NCBI GenBank assembly: GCA_016937115.1
Contig: JAFGWN010000048.1
Location: 1 to 42,497, forward strand
Length of the DNA stretch: 42,497 bases
Direction: 5' to 3'
Origin: Balneolaceae bacterium
Lineage (GTDB): Bacteria > Bacteroidota > Rhodothermia > Balneolales > Balneolaceae
Below the pieces are notes generated by a model that worked only from the letters and a program-made list of their open reading frames with translations, ran no database searches and was not told the DNA's origin. The position numbers were made by a program, and so were the translations under genes. Positions 26,508-37,190 of this stretch are shown here, piece by piece. Numbering within the stretch: the first letter of the stretch is position 1; each line of letters opens with the position of its first letter.

Positions 26508-27772
26508 TGAACCGAAGCTGTCCGACGATTGACACATTTTGTATAGTGGGCGTGAACCATTGGGAAGCGACGATAGAAGTACGCGAGAAATTCAGTATTT
26601 CAGATGCTCAAAAAGAAGCCCTGATTGAAGGCGCAAAGCGCGAAGGTATTCGCAGTCTGTTTGTGATTTCTACCTGCAACCGCACCGAAATTGTAGCACA
26701 GGATGCCTCCCCCCGGGAACTTATTCGCCTGCTGATTACCTACTCCGATGCTTCCTTGGATGAGTTTCATACCTATGGGTTTGAAAAGGAAGGTGAGAAA
26801 GCCATACAGCATTTATTCCAGGTTACGGTCGGACTTGATTCCCAAATTTTAGGTGACCTGCAAATTGTAAAACAGGTAAAGGAAGGGTACGTACTGGCCT
26901 CTGAAATGAATGCGGTAGACGGTGAACTGCACCGCTTGATGCAGCATGTGTTCCGGGCGCACAAGCGTTCACGGAATGAAACATCGCTGGGTGAAGGAGC
27001 CGCAACAACGGCTTATGCTGCCGTTCGGTTTGCAACCAACACGTTTGATAATCTTTCGGATAAAAACATTCTGCTGATTGGCACCGGAAAAATCGGCAAG
27101 GTGACGTGCAAAAACCTGGTGAGTCTTGGAGCCAAGAAAGTTACATTAATGAACCGTACACGCGATCGGGCCGAGTTTGTGGCCGACCGGTTCAATCTTG
27201 AAGTTGCGGGCATGGATGATATGCCGGCACAAATTGCCGATGCAGATTTAGTTATTGTAGCCACCGGCGCGACTGATGCCATCATCACGATGGAACACAT
27301 GCAGCCTTCCATTGCCGATGGTTGTTATAAAGTGATGCTCGACTTATCGGTGCCGCGGAATATCGATCCCGATGTGGGTGAACTTGATTTTGTAGATGTA
27401 GCCAACATGGATTATTTGACCGACGTGACGGATGAGGCTTATCAGAAGCGTGAGGAGAATATTCCCCTCGTGAAAAAGATCATTGAAGACGAATTGATTG
27501 GCTACAAAAACTGGCTCAGCACCCAAAAAGTAGTGCCGACCATTAAAGCGCTGACCCAGAAGTTTGATGATATCCGCGAAGATGAATTCGACTTTTTTAA
27601 GAATAAGATAAAGGATTCTGATCGGGATAAAGTTGAGAATCTGACGCGGCGTATCGTCAATAAAATTGCAGCTTATTCGATTGAACATCTGCGCGACCAT
27701 CATGAATCGGAGCAGGTAACGCAGGTGGTGAATGAGATGTTTAAGTTGGAAACGCATTCCTCTGATGAGTGA
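26507..27772 (+). CDS. hemA: Glutamyl-tRNA reductase
   Basis: FVISTCNRTEIVA, GLDSQILGDLQIVKQVKEGY, LLIGTGKIGKVTCKNL, DLSVPRNIDP; TGATG junction with hemH. Confidence 0.96.
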   Translation: MNRSCPTIDTFCIVGVNHWEATIEVREKFSISDAQKEALIEGAKREGIRSLFVISTCNRTEIVAQDASPRELIRLLITYSDASLDEFHTYGFEKEGEKAIQHLFQVTVGLDSQILGDLQIVKQVKEGYVLASEMNAVDGELHRLMQHVFRAHKRSRNETSLGEGAATTAYAAVRFATNTFDNLSDKNILLIGTGKIGKVTCKNLVSLGAKKVTLMNRTRDRAEFVADRFNLEVAGMDDMPAQIADADLVIVATGATDAIITMEHMQPSIADGCYKVMLDLSVPRNIDPDVGELDFVDVANMDYLTDVTDEAYQKREENIPLVKKIIEDELIGYKNWLSTQKVVPTIKALTQKFDDIREDEFDFFKNKIKDSDRDKVENLTRRIVNKIAAYSIEHLRDHHESEQVTQVVNEMFKLETHSSDE

Positions 27773-28682
27773 TTCTCAAACGGTACGCATTGGCACAAGA
27801 AGCAGCGAACTGGCTACCTGGCAAGCCCGAAAAGTAGCTGAGGAACTGAAAGCTTGCGGCGTCGATTCAGAGCTTGTTTTTATTACTTCCGAAGGTGATC
27901 GCGATCAAACCACCCCGCTGCCGGAAATGGGCGGCAAAGGCGTGTTTACCAAAGCCGTTGATGAAGCGCTTTTGCATGATGAAATTGATCTTGGTGTTCA
28001 CTCCTATAAAGATTTACCGACCGATAATCCACTGCCGCTGAAAATTGCAGCGATTATGGAACGCGCCGATCCGCGCGATACGCTGGTCGCTCCCGACGGT
28101 ATCGATTTTCTGAATGATTCAGACTATAAAGGCATTATCGCTACCGGCAGCAATCGGCGACGGGCACAGTGGCTCAATCGCTATCCGAATCACAGGGTAG
28201 TGAATCTGCGAGGCAATGTGAATACACGCCTTGAAAAAGTTCAAACGAACGAGTGGGACGGCGCTATTTTTGCTGCGGCCGGACTCCTGCGGATTAATTT
28301 AGGCCATCATGTCAGCCAATATCTCGATTGGATGGTGTCTGCTCCGGCACAGGGCGCAATGGCGGTTATGGTCCGTGAAAATGACCAGCAGATGACTTCG
28401 CTTGTTAATCGCCTTAATCATGAAGAAACTGCTATTTGTACCAATACCGAGCGCGAATTCTTGCATGTGATGGAAGCCGGGTGCAGCGCACCAGTGGGAG
28501 CATATGCGGAACGCAGAGAAAATGAGCTTCATTTTAAAGCGGTGGCATTGACACTGGATGGGCAGGAGCGATTCGATTTTGAAAAAACGGTTTCGTTTTC
28601 CGAAGCAAAAGGGCTGGGAAGAACCGCCGCCCGGCAAATGCTTGATGAAGGGGCTGATAAAGTAATGGAAGAATTGACATAA
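27765..28682 (+). CDS. hemC: Hydroxymethylbilane synthase
   Basis: VRIGTRSSELATWQA, MGGKGVFTKAVDEALL, DLGVHSYKDLPT, EAGCSAPVGAYA. Confidence 0.97.
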   Translation: MSDSQTVRIGTRSSELATWQARKVAEELKACGVDSELVFITSEGDRDQTTPLPEMGGKGVFTKAVDEALLHDEIDLGVHSYKDLPTDNPLPLKIAAIMERADPRDTLVAPDGIDFLNDSDYKGIIATGSNRRRAQWLNRYPNHRVVNLRGNVNTRLEKVQTNEWDGAIFAAAGLLRINLGHHVSQYLDWMVSAPAQGAMAVMVRENDQQMTSLVNRLNHEETAICTNTEREFLHVMEAGCSAPVGAYAERRENELHFKAVALTLDGQERFDFEKTVSFSEAKGLGRTAARQMLDEGADKVMEELT

Positions 28683-28698
28683 AAGTTTCTATTAATCT

Positions 28699-28775
28699 CC
28701 ATCCACCGCGGAGCGGTGGATGGTTGATCGTACGCTCCGCGTTCAATATTGTACGCAGAGCGGCTAAAGTAGATG
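28699..28775. repeat. hemC-hemD intergenic hairpins, family 2 dispersed palindromic repeat
   Basis: ccatccaccgc/gcggtggatgg (28699-28723); cgctccgcgt (28733-28742) / acgcagagcg (28753-28762). Confidence 0.82.
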
Positions 28776-28794
28776 AGAATTTAATCTACATTTC

Positions 28795-29526
28795 ATGAGA
28801 CAGTACAAGCAAAATATTTTAGTAACACGTCCGCTTGACGGGCAGCAGCGAGAATACGCCCGAATATTGGGGCTGAATCCCATTGAAAACCCGGCGCTGG
28901 AATTTAAGTTTCCTGCCTACTGGGATCGGGTGCTTGCGGTTATAAATGAGCATCCCAAATCGGATTGGGTATTTACCAGTACCAATGGAGTAAAAGCGCT
29001 TGAAGAACTGATGCGCAGTGGATTGCAGGTTCGTCCTGAAGTGCAAATTTTTGCGGTTGGTTCTAAAACCCAAGAAGCATTGAAAGAACTCGGGCTCGAA
29101 GCGAAAATTCCATTTCAACAGGATGGTAAGCACCTGGCTGAACTGGTTATCGAAGAAGGTAAGATTAATTCGGTGATCTATTTTCACGGCAATTTGAGTC
29201 GCGACGAAATGACCAACGTTCTTGTTGAGGAAGATATTGAAGTAATTGAAGTTGAAGTATATAAAACTAAAATAAATCCGATTGAGCTCCCGGCGGAGCC
29301 GGTGCAGGCCATCCTGTTTTACAGTCCCAGTGCAGTGGAAGGATTTAAGCAGGGGCAAGGCTTTGATGAAGAGCTGCCAGTACCTTTTGCGATTGGGCCC
29401 ACAACAGCTGAGGCTCTTAAGAAGGAAACGGACCAGCAAGTTATTGTAGCCGATCGCCCCGACACTAAAGTGATGCTTCAGACTGTATCAACGCATTTAT
29501 TTCGTGAAGAAGAAAGCATAGAATAA
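28795..29526 (+). CDS. hemD: Uroporphyrinogen-III synthase
   Basis: ILVTRPLDGQQREYARILGL, DWVFTSTNGVKALEEL, FAVGSKTQEAL, ILFYSPSAVEGF, AIGPTTAEAL; position in cluster. Confidence 0.93.
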   Translation: MRQYKQNILVTRPLDGQQREYARILGLNPIENPALEFKFPAYWDRVLAVINEHPKSDWVFTSTNGVKALEELMRSGLQVRPEVQIFAVGSKTQEALKELGLEAKIPFQQDGKHLAELVIEEGKINSVIYFHGNLSRDEMTNVLVEEDIEVIEVEVYKTKINPIELPAEPVQAILFYSPSAVEGFKQGQGFDEELPVPFAIGPTTAEALKKETDQQVIVADRPDTKVMLQTVSTHLFREEESIE

Positions 29527-29620
29527 TGTTCCCTTTGAAGGAGATGCAGGAGGATGAACCGTCAAGCTATAAATTTAATAAAGATCCTGAATCAGGTTTA
29601 GGGTGGCAAGAATATTTTAT

Positions 29621-30679
29621 ATGGCACACGATTTTCCGGAATTAAAAAATGATTTACTGCTTCGCGCCCTGCGCGGTGAAGACGTTGACCGCCCACCGGT
29701 GTGGATGATGCGTCAGGCGGGCCGTTATTTGCCACAGTACATGAAGCTTCGCAAAAAATATTCTTTTTTTGAGCGTGTGGAGACACCCGAGCTGGCGTGC
29801 GAAATCACCATTCAACCCATCGATGAACTGGAACCGGATGCGGCCATTATCTTTTCTGATATTCTCACCGTTCCGCAGGCCCTGGGCATCGATGTAGATT
29901 TAGTAAAGGGCAAAGGACCGGTGCTGGATAACCCTATTCGTACGGTGGATGATGCATTTTCTATCTTGGCGGAAGATGTGCCCGGCAAGTTGGAGCACGT
30001 AATGGATGCCATCACGCTGACGCGTAAGGAGCTTAACGGTCGTGTACCGCTGATTGGTTTTGCGGGTGCTCCGTGGACGCTCTTCTGCTACATGGTGCAG
30101 GGGCAAGGCTCAAAGAATTTTGCCAAAGCCAAGCAGTTTCTTTGGCAGGAGCCGGATGCCGCGCAACATGTGCTCAAGGAATTAACAAAAGCTACTATCG
30201 AATACCTGAAGGCCCAGATTGATGCCGGCGCGCAGGTCGTACAGATTTTTGATTCCTGGGCGGGTTTACTCAGTCCGGATGATTTTAACAAATACGCACT
30301 TCCACACCTGATGGAAATTTGTAGTGCTATAAAAGAAGTGCCGGTGATTCTATTTGCAAAAGGCGCTTGGTATGCACTGTCACGACTGGCGTTTAAAAGC
30401 GGTGCATCCGCACTGAGCGTCGACTGGACGATGTCGCCCGATTATTCGCGGTCGGCTACGCGCAGCGACATTACCCTGCAGGGTAATTATGATCCGACAA
30501 AACTGCTCGGTTCGCGCAAACAAATTGAAAAAGACGTGCGGCGCATGATTGATCGGTTTGGCCGGCACAAGTACATTGCAAACCTCGGTCACGGTATTTT
30601 GCCTAATGTACCAGTTGATAACGCCCGTGTTTTTATCGATACCGTAAAAAGTTACGCAGAGTATAATGCCCGTGATTAA
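29621..30679 (+). CDS. hemE: Uroporphyrinogen decarboxylase
   Basis: RPPVWMMRQAGRYLPQYM, IIFSDILTVPQALG, GFAGAPWTLFCYMVQG, DSWAGLLSPDDF, NLGHGILPNVPVDN. Confidence 0.97.
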   Translation: MAHDFPELKNDLLLRALRGEDVDRPPVWMMRQAGRYLPQYMKLRKKYSFFERVETPELACEITIQPIDELEPDAAIIFSDILTVPQALGIDVDLVKGKGPVLDNPIRTVDDAFSILAEDVPGKLEHVMDAITLTRKELNGRVPLIGFAGAPWTLFCYMVQGQGSKNFAKAKQFLWQEPDAAQHVLKELTKATIEYLKAQIDAGAQVVQIFDSWAGLLSPDDFNKYALPHLMEICSAIKEVPVILFAKGAWYALSRLAFKSGASALSVDWTMSPDYSRSATRSDITLQGNYDPTKLLGSRKQIEKDVRRMIDRFGRHKYIANLGHGILPNVPVDNARVFIDTVKSYAEYNARD

Positions 30680-31625
30680 TCCCTCCATCAAACAACGCTT
30701 TTCTACATTTATCTGCGATTTGCAGGATGATATCTGTAAAACATTGGAAAAGCTTGACGGAAAGGCCCAATTCAAATCGGATGATTGGGAACGCGAGGGG
30801 GGCGGCGGCGGACACAGTCGTATTATTAATGATGGCAACCTGTTTGAAAAGGGGGGTGTTAGCACATCAACCGTATATGGAGAACTACCCAAACCGATAC
30901 AGGAGCGATTTGAGGTAGAACAGGGTTGGTTTTGGGCCGGAGGAATATCACTCGTTATTCATCCATGGAGCCCGATGATTCCCACAGTGCACGCCAATTT
31001 CCGTTATTTTGAGTTATATGATGACGCCGATATGACGGATGTCCGCGATTGCTGGTTTGGCGGCGGAGCGGATCTCACCCCGTATTACCTCTGGGATGAG
31101 GACGCTGTACACTTTCATCAAATTCTAAAAAAAGCGTGTGATCTTCACGGCGACGATATGTATCCGCGGTTTAAAAAAGAATGCGACGAGTATTTCTATA
31201 ATGAGCACCGCAATGAAGCGCGCGGCGTCGGTGGACTCTTTTTTGATTATCTGCGGCCAAATGCAAAGCGTGATGCCGAAGACTGGTATGCGTTTACCAC
31301 CGAGGTCGGCCGTGCTTTTTTGGATTCGTATGTGCCCATTGTAAAGCGGCGAAAAGATGAGTTGTACACCGATGAACAGCGCTATTTCCAGGAAATTCGT
31401 CGCGGCCGCTACGTAGAGTTTAATTTAATTCACGATCGCGGTACATTATTTGGGCTCAAAACCGGGGGCCGCACAGAGTCGGTACTGATGAGTCTCCCGC
31501 CGGAAGTGCGCTGGGACTACGATTTCCAGGTTGAACCGGGCAGCCGCGAAGCTTACTTGATTGAACGGCTGAAGAATCCGATCAACTGGATTGAATATGG
31601 AAAAGAAGAAGGAATTATAATTTAA
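30666..31625 (+). CDS. hemF: Oxygen-dependent coproporphyrinogen III oxidase
   Basis: DWEREGGGGGHSRII, HPWSPMIPTVHANFRYFEL, WFGGGADLTPYYLW, GRYVEFNLIHDRGTLFGLKTGGRTESVLMSLPP. Confidence 0.97.
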   Translation: MPVINPSIKQRFSTFICDLQDDICKTLEKLDGKAQFKSDDWEREGGGGGHSRIINDGNLFEKGGVSTSTVYGELPKPIQERFEVEQGWFWAGGISLVIHPWSPMIPTVHANFRYFELYDDADMTDVRDCWFGGGADLTPYYLWDEDAVHFHQILKKACDLHGDDMYPRFKKECDEYFYNEHRNEARGVGGLFFDYLRPNAKRDAEDWYAFTTEVGRAFLDSYVPIVKRRKDELYTDEQRYFQEIRRGRYVEFNLIHDRGTLFGLKTGGRTESVLMSLPPEVRWDYDFQVEPGSREAYLIERLKNPINWIEYGKEEGIII

Positions 31626-31628
31626 TAT

Positions 31629-31674
31629 TGTCATTGTGAGTGAATGAACTATCGGGACCGCACTCAGGATGACA
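31629..31674. repeat. Palindromic intergenic repeat (hemF-hemB)
   Basis: tgtcattgtgagtg / cactcaggatgaca (12 of 14 positions complementary). Confidence 0.8.
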
Positions 31675-31688
31675 GTCTAAAAAATTAG

Positions 31689-32687
<999 letters not shown>

Positions 32688-32694
32688 TAAAACG

Positions 32695-32777
32695 GTCATT
32701 GCGAGGCCTGATTTATTGGGGTGCGGCAATCTCTCCATGAGGATATTGCCGCGGTCGCTCCGCTCCCCCGCAATGAC
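32695..32777. repeat. GTCATTGCGAGG-type palindromic intergenic repeat (hemB-hemL)
   Basis: gtcattgcgagg...cccgcaatgac termini; inner gcggcaat (32723-32730) / attgccgc (32745-32752). Confidence 0.88.
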
Positions 32778-32791
32778 AAATACAGCATTTT

Positions 32792-34093
32792 ATGTTAGAA
32801 ACCAGCAAACAATTATTTGATCGCGCACAGCAGTTCATTCCCGGTGGAGTAAACTCTCCGGCGCGTGCGTTTAATTCAGTTGGGGGAAGCCCGGTATTTT
32901 TTGAGAAAGCAAAGGGCTCAATTTTGACTGATGTTGATGGCAAAGAATATATCGACTATGTGGGTTCATGGGGACCGATGATACTTGGTCATGCCTTTGA
33001 TCCGGTTATTGAAGCCGTGAAGAAGGCAGCTGAAAAATCGACCTCATTTGGGGCGCCAACCGAAATTGAGATTAAGATGGCCGAGTTGGTGAGGCAGATG
33101 GTGCCCGGCGTGGATAAGATTCGTATGGTGAATTCCGGGACCGAGGCCTGTATGAGTGCCATTCGGGTTGCCCGCGGATATACCGGAAAAGACAAGATTA
33201 TTAAGTTTGGAGGGAATTACCACGGCCATGGCGATTCCTTTTTGATCAAGGCCGGAAGTGGTGCGCTCACACTCGGCTCACCCGACAGCCCGGGTGTTAC
33301 TGAGGGGACAGCCAAAGATACGCTAACCGCTCATTTCAATGACCTGAATTCTGTAAAGAAATTACTTAACGAATATCGGGATGAAGTGGCGGCAATTATC
33401 GTGGAACCGGTCGCCGGCAATATGGGATGCATTCCTCCGAAGTCTGGGTTCTTGCAGGGGCTTCGCGAACTGTGTGATGCCCACGATGCGGTCCTCATTT
33501 TTGATGAGGTGATGACTGGTTTTCGCGTGGCAAAGGGCGGTGCTCAGGAACGCTACGGCGTGACCGCCGACTTGGTAACCTACGGCAAAATTATCGGTGC
33601 CGGACTGCCGGTTGGTGCGTTTGGGGGCAGGAAGGAGGTGATGGATGTGGTTTCACCTGTGGGCCCTGTGTATCAGGCGGGTACACTTTCGGGTAATCCA
33701 CTTGCGATGGCGGCAGGATTTACGTTGCTCACCGAACTGCAGGAGAATCCCCGGCATTATGATGAACTTGAAGCGAAAGCTGCGCATCTGCTTAATGGAC
33801 TCAACCAGGTATTTGAATCGCATCATGTACCGGTATCGATTAATCAGGTGGGTTCTATGATAAGCGTGTTCTTTACCGATCAGGAAGTCACCGATTTCGC
33901 GACAGCAAATACTACTGATAAAGAATTATTTAAGGCATTTTTCCATGGCATGTTGGAACGCGGTATTTACCTGCCACCATCGCCCTTTGAGTCGTGGTTC
34001 CTGGCCAATACGCTTACAAAAGAACAGCTGAATCAGACCATAGATATGGCCGATAAAGTGATGCAAGAAGTAACCCGCAGTAAGGACGGTTAG
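32792..34093 (+). CDS. hemL: Glutamate-1-semialdehyde 2,1-aminomutase
   Basis: [72 protein letters not shown]. Confidence 0.97.
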   Translation: MLETSKQLFDRAQQFIPGGVNSPARAFNSVGGSPVFFEKAKGSILTDVDGKEYIDYVGSWGPMILGHAFDPVIEAVKKAAEKSTSFGAPTEIEIKMAELVRQMVPGVDKIRMVNSGTEACMSAIRVARGYTGKDKIIKFGGNYHGHGDSFLIKAGSGALTLGSPDSPGVTEGTAKDTLTAHFNDLNSVKKLLNEYRDEVAAIIVEPVAGNMGCIPPKSGFLQGLRELCDAHDAVLIFDEVMTGFRVAKGGAQERYGVTADLVTYGKIIGAGLPVGAFGGRKEVMDVVSPVGPVYQAGTLSGNPLAMAAGFTLLTELQENPRHYDELEAKAAHLLNGLNQVFESHHVPVSINQVGSMISVFFTDQEVTDFATANTTDKELFKAFFHGMLERGIYLPPSPFESWFLANTLTKEQLNQTIDMADKVMQEVTRSKDG

Positions 34094-34411
34094 ATGGAAA
34101 AGTTAATGGAAAAACTGAAAGCAAGGTGGGGCGTAGAAAGTCCGTGGCAGGTCCTGCTTATCCTGTTTATTTTTGCTATAACAGGATTTTCGGCGCTTTA
34201 TGTGCGAAAGTTTTTCTTTACGTTTTTTGGCATTGATGCTCAGACGCCGATGTGGAGTAAAATTTTGCTTTGGGTTTTAACCGTGGTCCCTTCATACCAG
34301 GTATTATTTCTAACCTACGGATTTTTGCTGGGGCAGTTCGAATTTGTCTGGGAGTTCGAAAAGAACAGCGCCCGCCGCATCAAACGGCTTTTTTCATTTA
34401 GCAAGCAGTAA
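34094..34411 (+). CDS. Small membrane protein, DUF6787-like, directly abutting hemL
   Basis: LKARWGVESPWQVLLILFIFAITGFSALYV...GFLLGQFEFVWEFEKNSARRI; ATG immediately follows the hemL stop codon. Confidence 0.7.
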   Translation: MEKLMEKLKARWGVESPWQVLLILFIFAITGFSALYVRKFFFTFFGIDAQTPMWSKILLWVLTVVPSYQVLFLTYGFLLGQFEFVWEFEKNSARRIKRLFSFSKQ

Positions 34412-34414
34412 AGA

Positions 34415-34783
34415 CTATTCTTCTTCCATTGCTTCCAGCTTTCGCTGCTTTTTGCGGGGCAATGATTCTACGACTAAATCGTAGGAGTCTTTGATCCACT
34501 CTTTGATGATTTCATCATCCAGCGCTCCATTTGGATCAATTGAATTCCAGTGCCGTTTGCTTTTGTATGAGCCCGGCTGCACTTCTTCATATAAATTCCG
34601 CAAGGTAGCGGCTTTTACCGGATCACACTTCAGCGTAATGCGTTCAAACTTGTCTTCATTGGTGATTGCAAAGGTCTTTCCCATCACTTTGTAAACAAGG
34701 ATTTTTTCATCCTCATCAGCGGGATACTCTTCATTTACCGCATTAAACGAAAGGCAATACTTTTTAAATTCTTGAATTTTCAT
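34415..34783 (-). CDS. MmcQ/YjbR family DNA-binding protein
   Basis: EFKKYCLSFNAVNEEYP...VMGKTFAIT...ITLKCDPVKAATLRNLYEEVQPGSYKSKRHWNSI. Confidence 0.9.
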   Translation of the reverse strand: MKIQEFKKYCLSFNAVNEEYPADEDEKILVYKVMGKTFAITNEDKFERITLKCDPVKAATLRNLYEEVQPGSYKSKRHWNSIDPNGALDDEIIKEWIKDSYDLVVESLPRKKQRKLEAMEEE

Positions 34784-34786
34784 GCG

Positions 34787-34945
34787 TTATTTTTCTGCTA
34801 TAATTAATACTCCGGCTAACAGGGCGATAATTCCTATTACAATTCCGATTCCATCAAAATGGAGATCGAAAAGTTGGATGAGCCCCTCAAGTATAAGCCA
34901 TACACCTAATAATTTAAATCCGATGTTCTTAAAACTTTTAGCCAT
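34787..34945 (-). CDS. 52-aa two-helix membrane protein, not in the supplied ORF track
   Basis: Manual translation: MAKSFKNIGFKLLGVWLILEGLIQLFDLHFDGIGIVIGIIALLAGVLIIAEK*. Confidence 0.7.
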   Translation of the reverse strand: MAKSFKNIGFKLLGVWLILEGLIQLFDLHFDGIGIVIGIIALLAGVLIIAEK

Positions 34946-34957
34946 TATTGTTCAAAT

Positions 34958-35479
34958 TTAATTTGAGTTTACTCTATGGTAGTCGTCAATAAAATTTTTA
35001 ACGACGCCCACTGCCGCCTGTTTAATAACACCTATTTTATCATAACTTGCAATACCTACAACGCTGGTTTCCCACGTGCTGGCCGTAATTTCTTTATCGC
35101 CGTTCAACACAAGTTTTACGGGTTGATACAAGCTTGCCGTTATGCCGAACGAGATAATACCCGTTTTGGTGCTCAGTAAATTAAGATGAACATACAGCAC
35201 CGGCCGGCGGATCGATTCCTGAATTTGCCGGTCATCATAAATAGTGATTTCTCCTTCTTTCAATGCCTGAATACCCAGATCTTTTATCGTTTCTATTTTT
35301 ACCAGTTGGGTATCAGCGAAGGCGGTATTCTGTTCAATATCAACTGTAAAACCTACGCCCGGCAAGCCAAGTAACGAGCTCCGTTCTTCTTCAATTTCAG
35401 ATTGGCCCAATGTGACCCGGGGAACACAGAAACCGATCATCAGAATAAAAAAAATGATATAGATATGATTCGTATGCAT
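34958..35479 (-). CDS. Secreted hypothetical protein
   Basis: Signal peptide IYIIFFILMIGFCVPRVTLG; start at MHTNHIY preferred. Confidence 0.6.
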   Translation of the reverse strand: MHTNHIYIIFFILMIGFCVPRVTLGQSEIEEERSSLLGLPGVGFTVDIEQNTAFADTQLVKIETIKDLGIQALKEGEITIYDDRQIQESIRRPVLYVHLNLLSTKTGIISFGITASLYQPVKLVLNGDKEITASTWETSVVGIASYDKIGVIKQAAVGVVKNFIDDYHRVNSN

Positions 35480-35613
35480 GTGGCTAAATTTGTTGGTCAA
35501 TCATACTAAATAAAAAGGAAAGGTACCAATTGGCAGAGTTGCGTATAGAATACAGCTTCAACCGCTAATTTCAGCGCCGTTTCAAAAGGTTTTCATCAAA
35601 ATGGATTTTAGAT

Positions 35614-35982
35614 TTATCGTAATACGGCTATCGCTAATATAACCCATGCCGCGATAAACGCTGTTCCACCTATCGGGGTGATGGCCCCCAGCCATTTTAT
35701 GCCGGTAGCAGCCAACACGTATAAGCTGCCCGAGAATAAAAGAATCCCGAATGCCATCAGCCACCCCGACCATTTTACCAGTGATGAGTTGGGCAGATGG
35801 GTAGCGATGAGACCTACGGCCAGTAACCCAAGCGCGTGATAGAAATGGTACTGCACGCCGGTTTCAAAAATAGCAAGCATGTTGGCCGAAAGCCGGTCTT
35901 TTAGCGCATGTGCTCCAAAAGCGCCGAGTGCAACAGCAACGAACGCGTTAATACTTCCAAGTGATACAAATAGTTTAAACAT
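35614..35982 (-). CDS. DUF423 (YgdD-like) membrane protein
   Basis: LGSINAFVAVALGAFGAHALKDRLSANMLAIFETGVQYHFYHALGLLAVGL. Confidence 0.93.
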   Translation of the reverse strand: MFKLFVSLGSINAFVAVALGAFGAHALKDRLSANMLAIFETGVQYHFYHALGLLAVGLIATHLPNSSLVKWSGWLMAFGILLFSGSLYVLAATGIKWLGAITPIGGTAFIAAWVILAIAVLR

Positions 35983-36361
35983 GATCTGTAATTTTTAGCC
36001 GTAATGCCGACCAGTTATCGTTAATGGAAATCATTGCCACGCCTTTGAGTCCGTTTTTCTTTGCATACTCAGCAATGGAATCACGGTTTATATCAGTATC
36101 AACCGATGAGGTATCTTTATGATAGGCAATCCACAGAGCGCCGTCGTCTTTAATACTACTTTTGAGCGCCAGCAGGTTGCGTTCGAGCTGTTCGCGATCC
36201 TCGATGTACGCCAGCAAAATATCGGCCGGATCGCCTTCAGAAATGGAAATATCTTGATCAATACCGCCCAGCAGTTTCTCATTGTTTTCCGGGGGATTGA
36301 AAAAGGTTACTGATTTTCCAGGCTTTATATGAAGTTTTTCAGCTACCGTTTTATCCGACAT
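35975..36361 (-). CDS. DUF3052-like protein
   Basis: MSDKTVAEKLHIKPGKSVTFFNPPE...DGALWIAYHKDTSSVDTDINRDSI...DNWSALRLKI. Confidence 0.75.
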   Translation of the reverse strand: MSDKTVAEKLHIKPGKSVTFFNPPENNEKLLGGIDQDISISEGDPADILLAYIEDREQLERNLLALKSSIKDDGALWIAYHKDTSSVDTDINRDSIAEYAKKNGLKGVAMISINDNWSALRLKITDHV

Positions 36362-36401
36362 GTGGAAGATTAGTTGGTTTACAGAATAGTTGATAAAATA
36401 C

Positions 36402-37058
36402 TCATGATTCAAACCCAATCTCTTTGTGCGATCCGTCGCAAAATGGTTTGTTATCGGACGCTCCGCAACGGCACAGCGCTATATTTTTGGAGCACTGCTG
36501 TGGTTCACTTACTTCCGAGTAAATTTCGTAGGAACCGTCTAAAAGTGCGGGTCCGTTCTTCATCAGTTTTATAACCAGTTTGTCGGGGGTATCGTTTTTC
36601 TCCTTTTCTTTTAATGATTCCGCGTTGATCGCTGCAGAAGCTTCAAACTCACTATTTACATGGGTATTATCACAAGCAGGCTTATTGGCCGAGAGGCCGC
36701 ACCGGCAGAGGGCAAAGCGAGTGTCTGTCAGAACAACGTTATTCTCGTGATCCTGTACTTCAATATCACCCCGGAAATATACGGGGCCATCAGGCACAAC
36801 ATTTATAGTGTTTTTATCCGGCGGTTGTTCTTTTTTGTTTTTTGTTTTCAGTCGGTAGTGTAAAGCACCGGTAGGACAGCGTTCAACAACATCAACAATC
36901 TCTTCAATAGTAGCATTATCCGGCTGTATCCATGGGCGTTTTTCGGGATTAAATACAGCCCGCAGACCCTTAACACATTCCCTCGCGTGTATGCAACGAT
37001 TCAAATCATACTGAATTTCGATGTTGTTACTTTCGTACCTATGAATTTTTTCTTCCAT
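36402..37058 (-). CDS. Fer4_19 plus two CDGSH-type iron-sulfur domains
   Basis: RCIHARECVKG...VVERCPTGALHYRL; ALCRCGLSANKPACDNTHVNSEF and ALCRCGASDNKPFCDGSHKEIGF. Confidence 0.93.
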   Translation of the reverse strand: MEEKIHRYESNNIEIQYDLNRCIHARECVKGLRAVFNPEKRPWIQPDNATIEEIVDVVERCPTGALHYRLKTKNKKEQPPDKNTINVVPDGPVYFRGDIEVQDHENNVVLTDTRFALCRCGLSANKPACDNTHVNSEFEASAAINAESLKEKEKNDTPDKLVIKLMKNGPALLDGSYEIYSEVSEPQQCSKNIALCRCGASDNKPFCDGSHKEIGFES

Positions 37059-37190
37059 GCCTGCGATGCCGATTAATTAGTTTAGCTAAGTATAAAAAAT
37101 CCCGTTCTCTTTAAGAAATATGTGGGTGAGAGAGGTGAACCAATCTCAGCCGTCTTCTGTTTTGCATTTAAAAATGAGCAGTAGAAGAAA

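Noticed and set aside
28819-29439. 206-aa minus strand ORF opposite hemD
   Set aside because: hemD is supported by motifs and operon position; the antisense product is low-complexity and lacks motifs.
34094-34411. Possible HemJ-type protoporphyrinogen oxidase
   Set aside because: Shorter than HemJ, and no His consistent with the HemJ heme ligand is present; better matched to a DUF6787-like protein.
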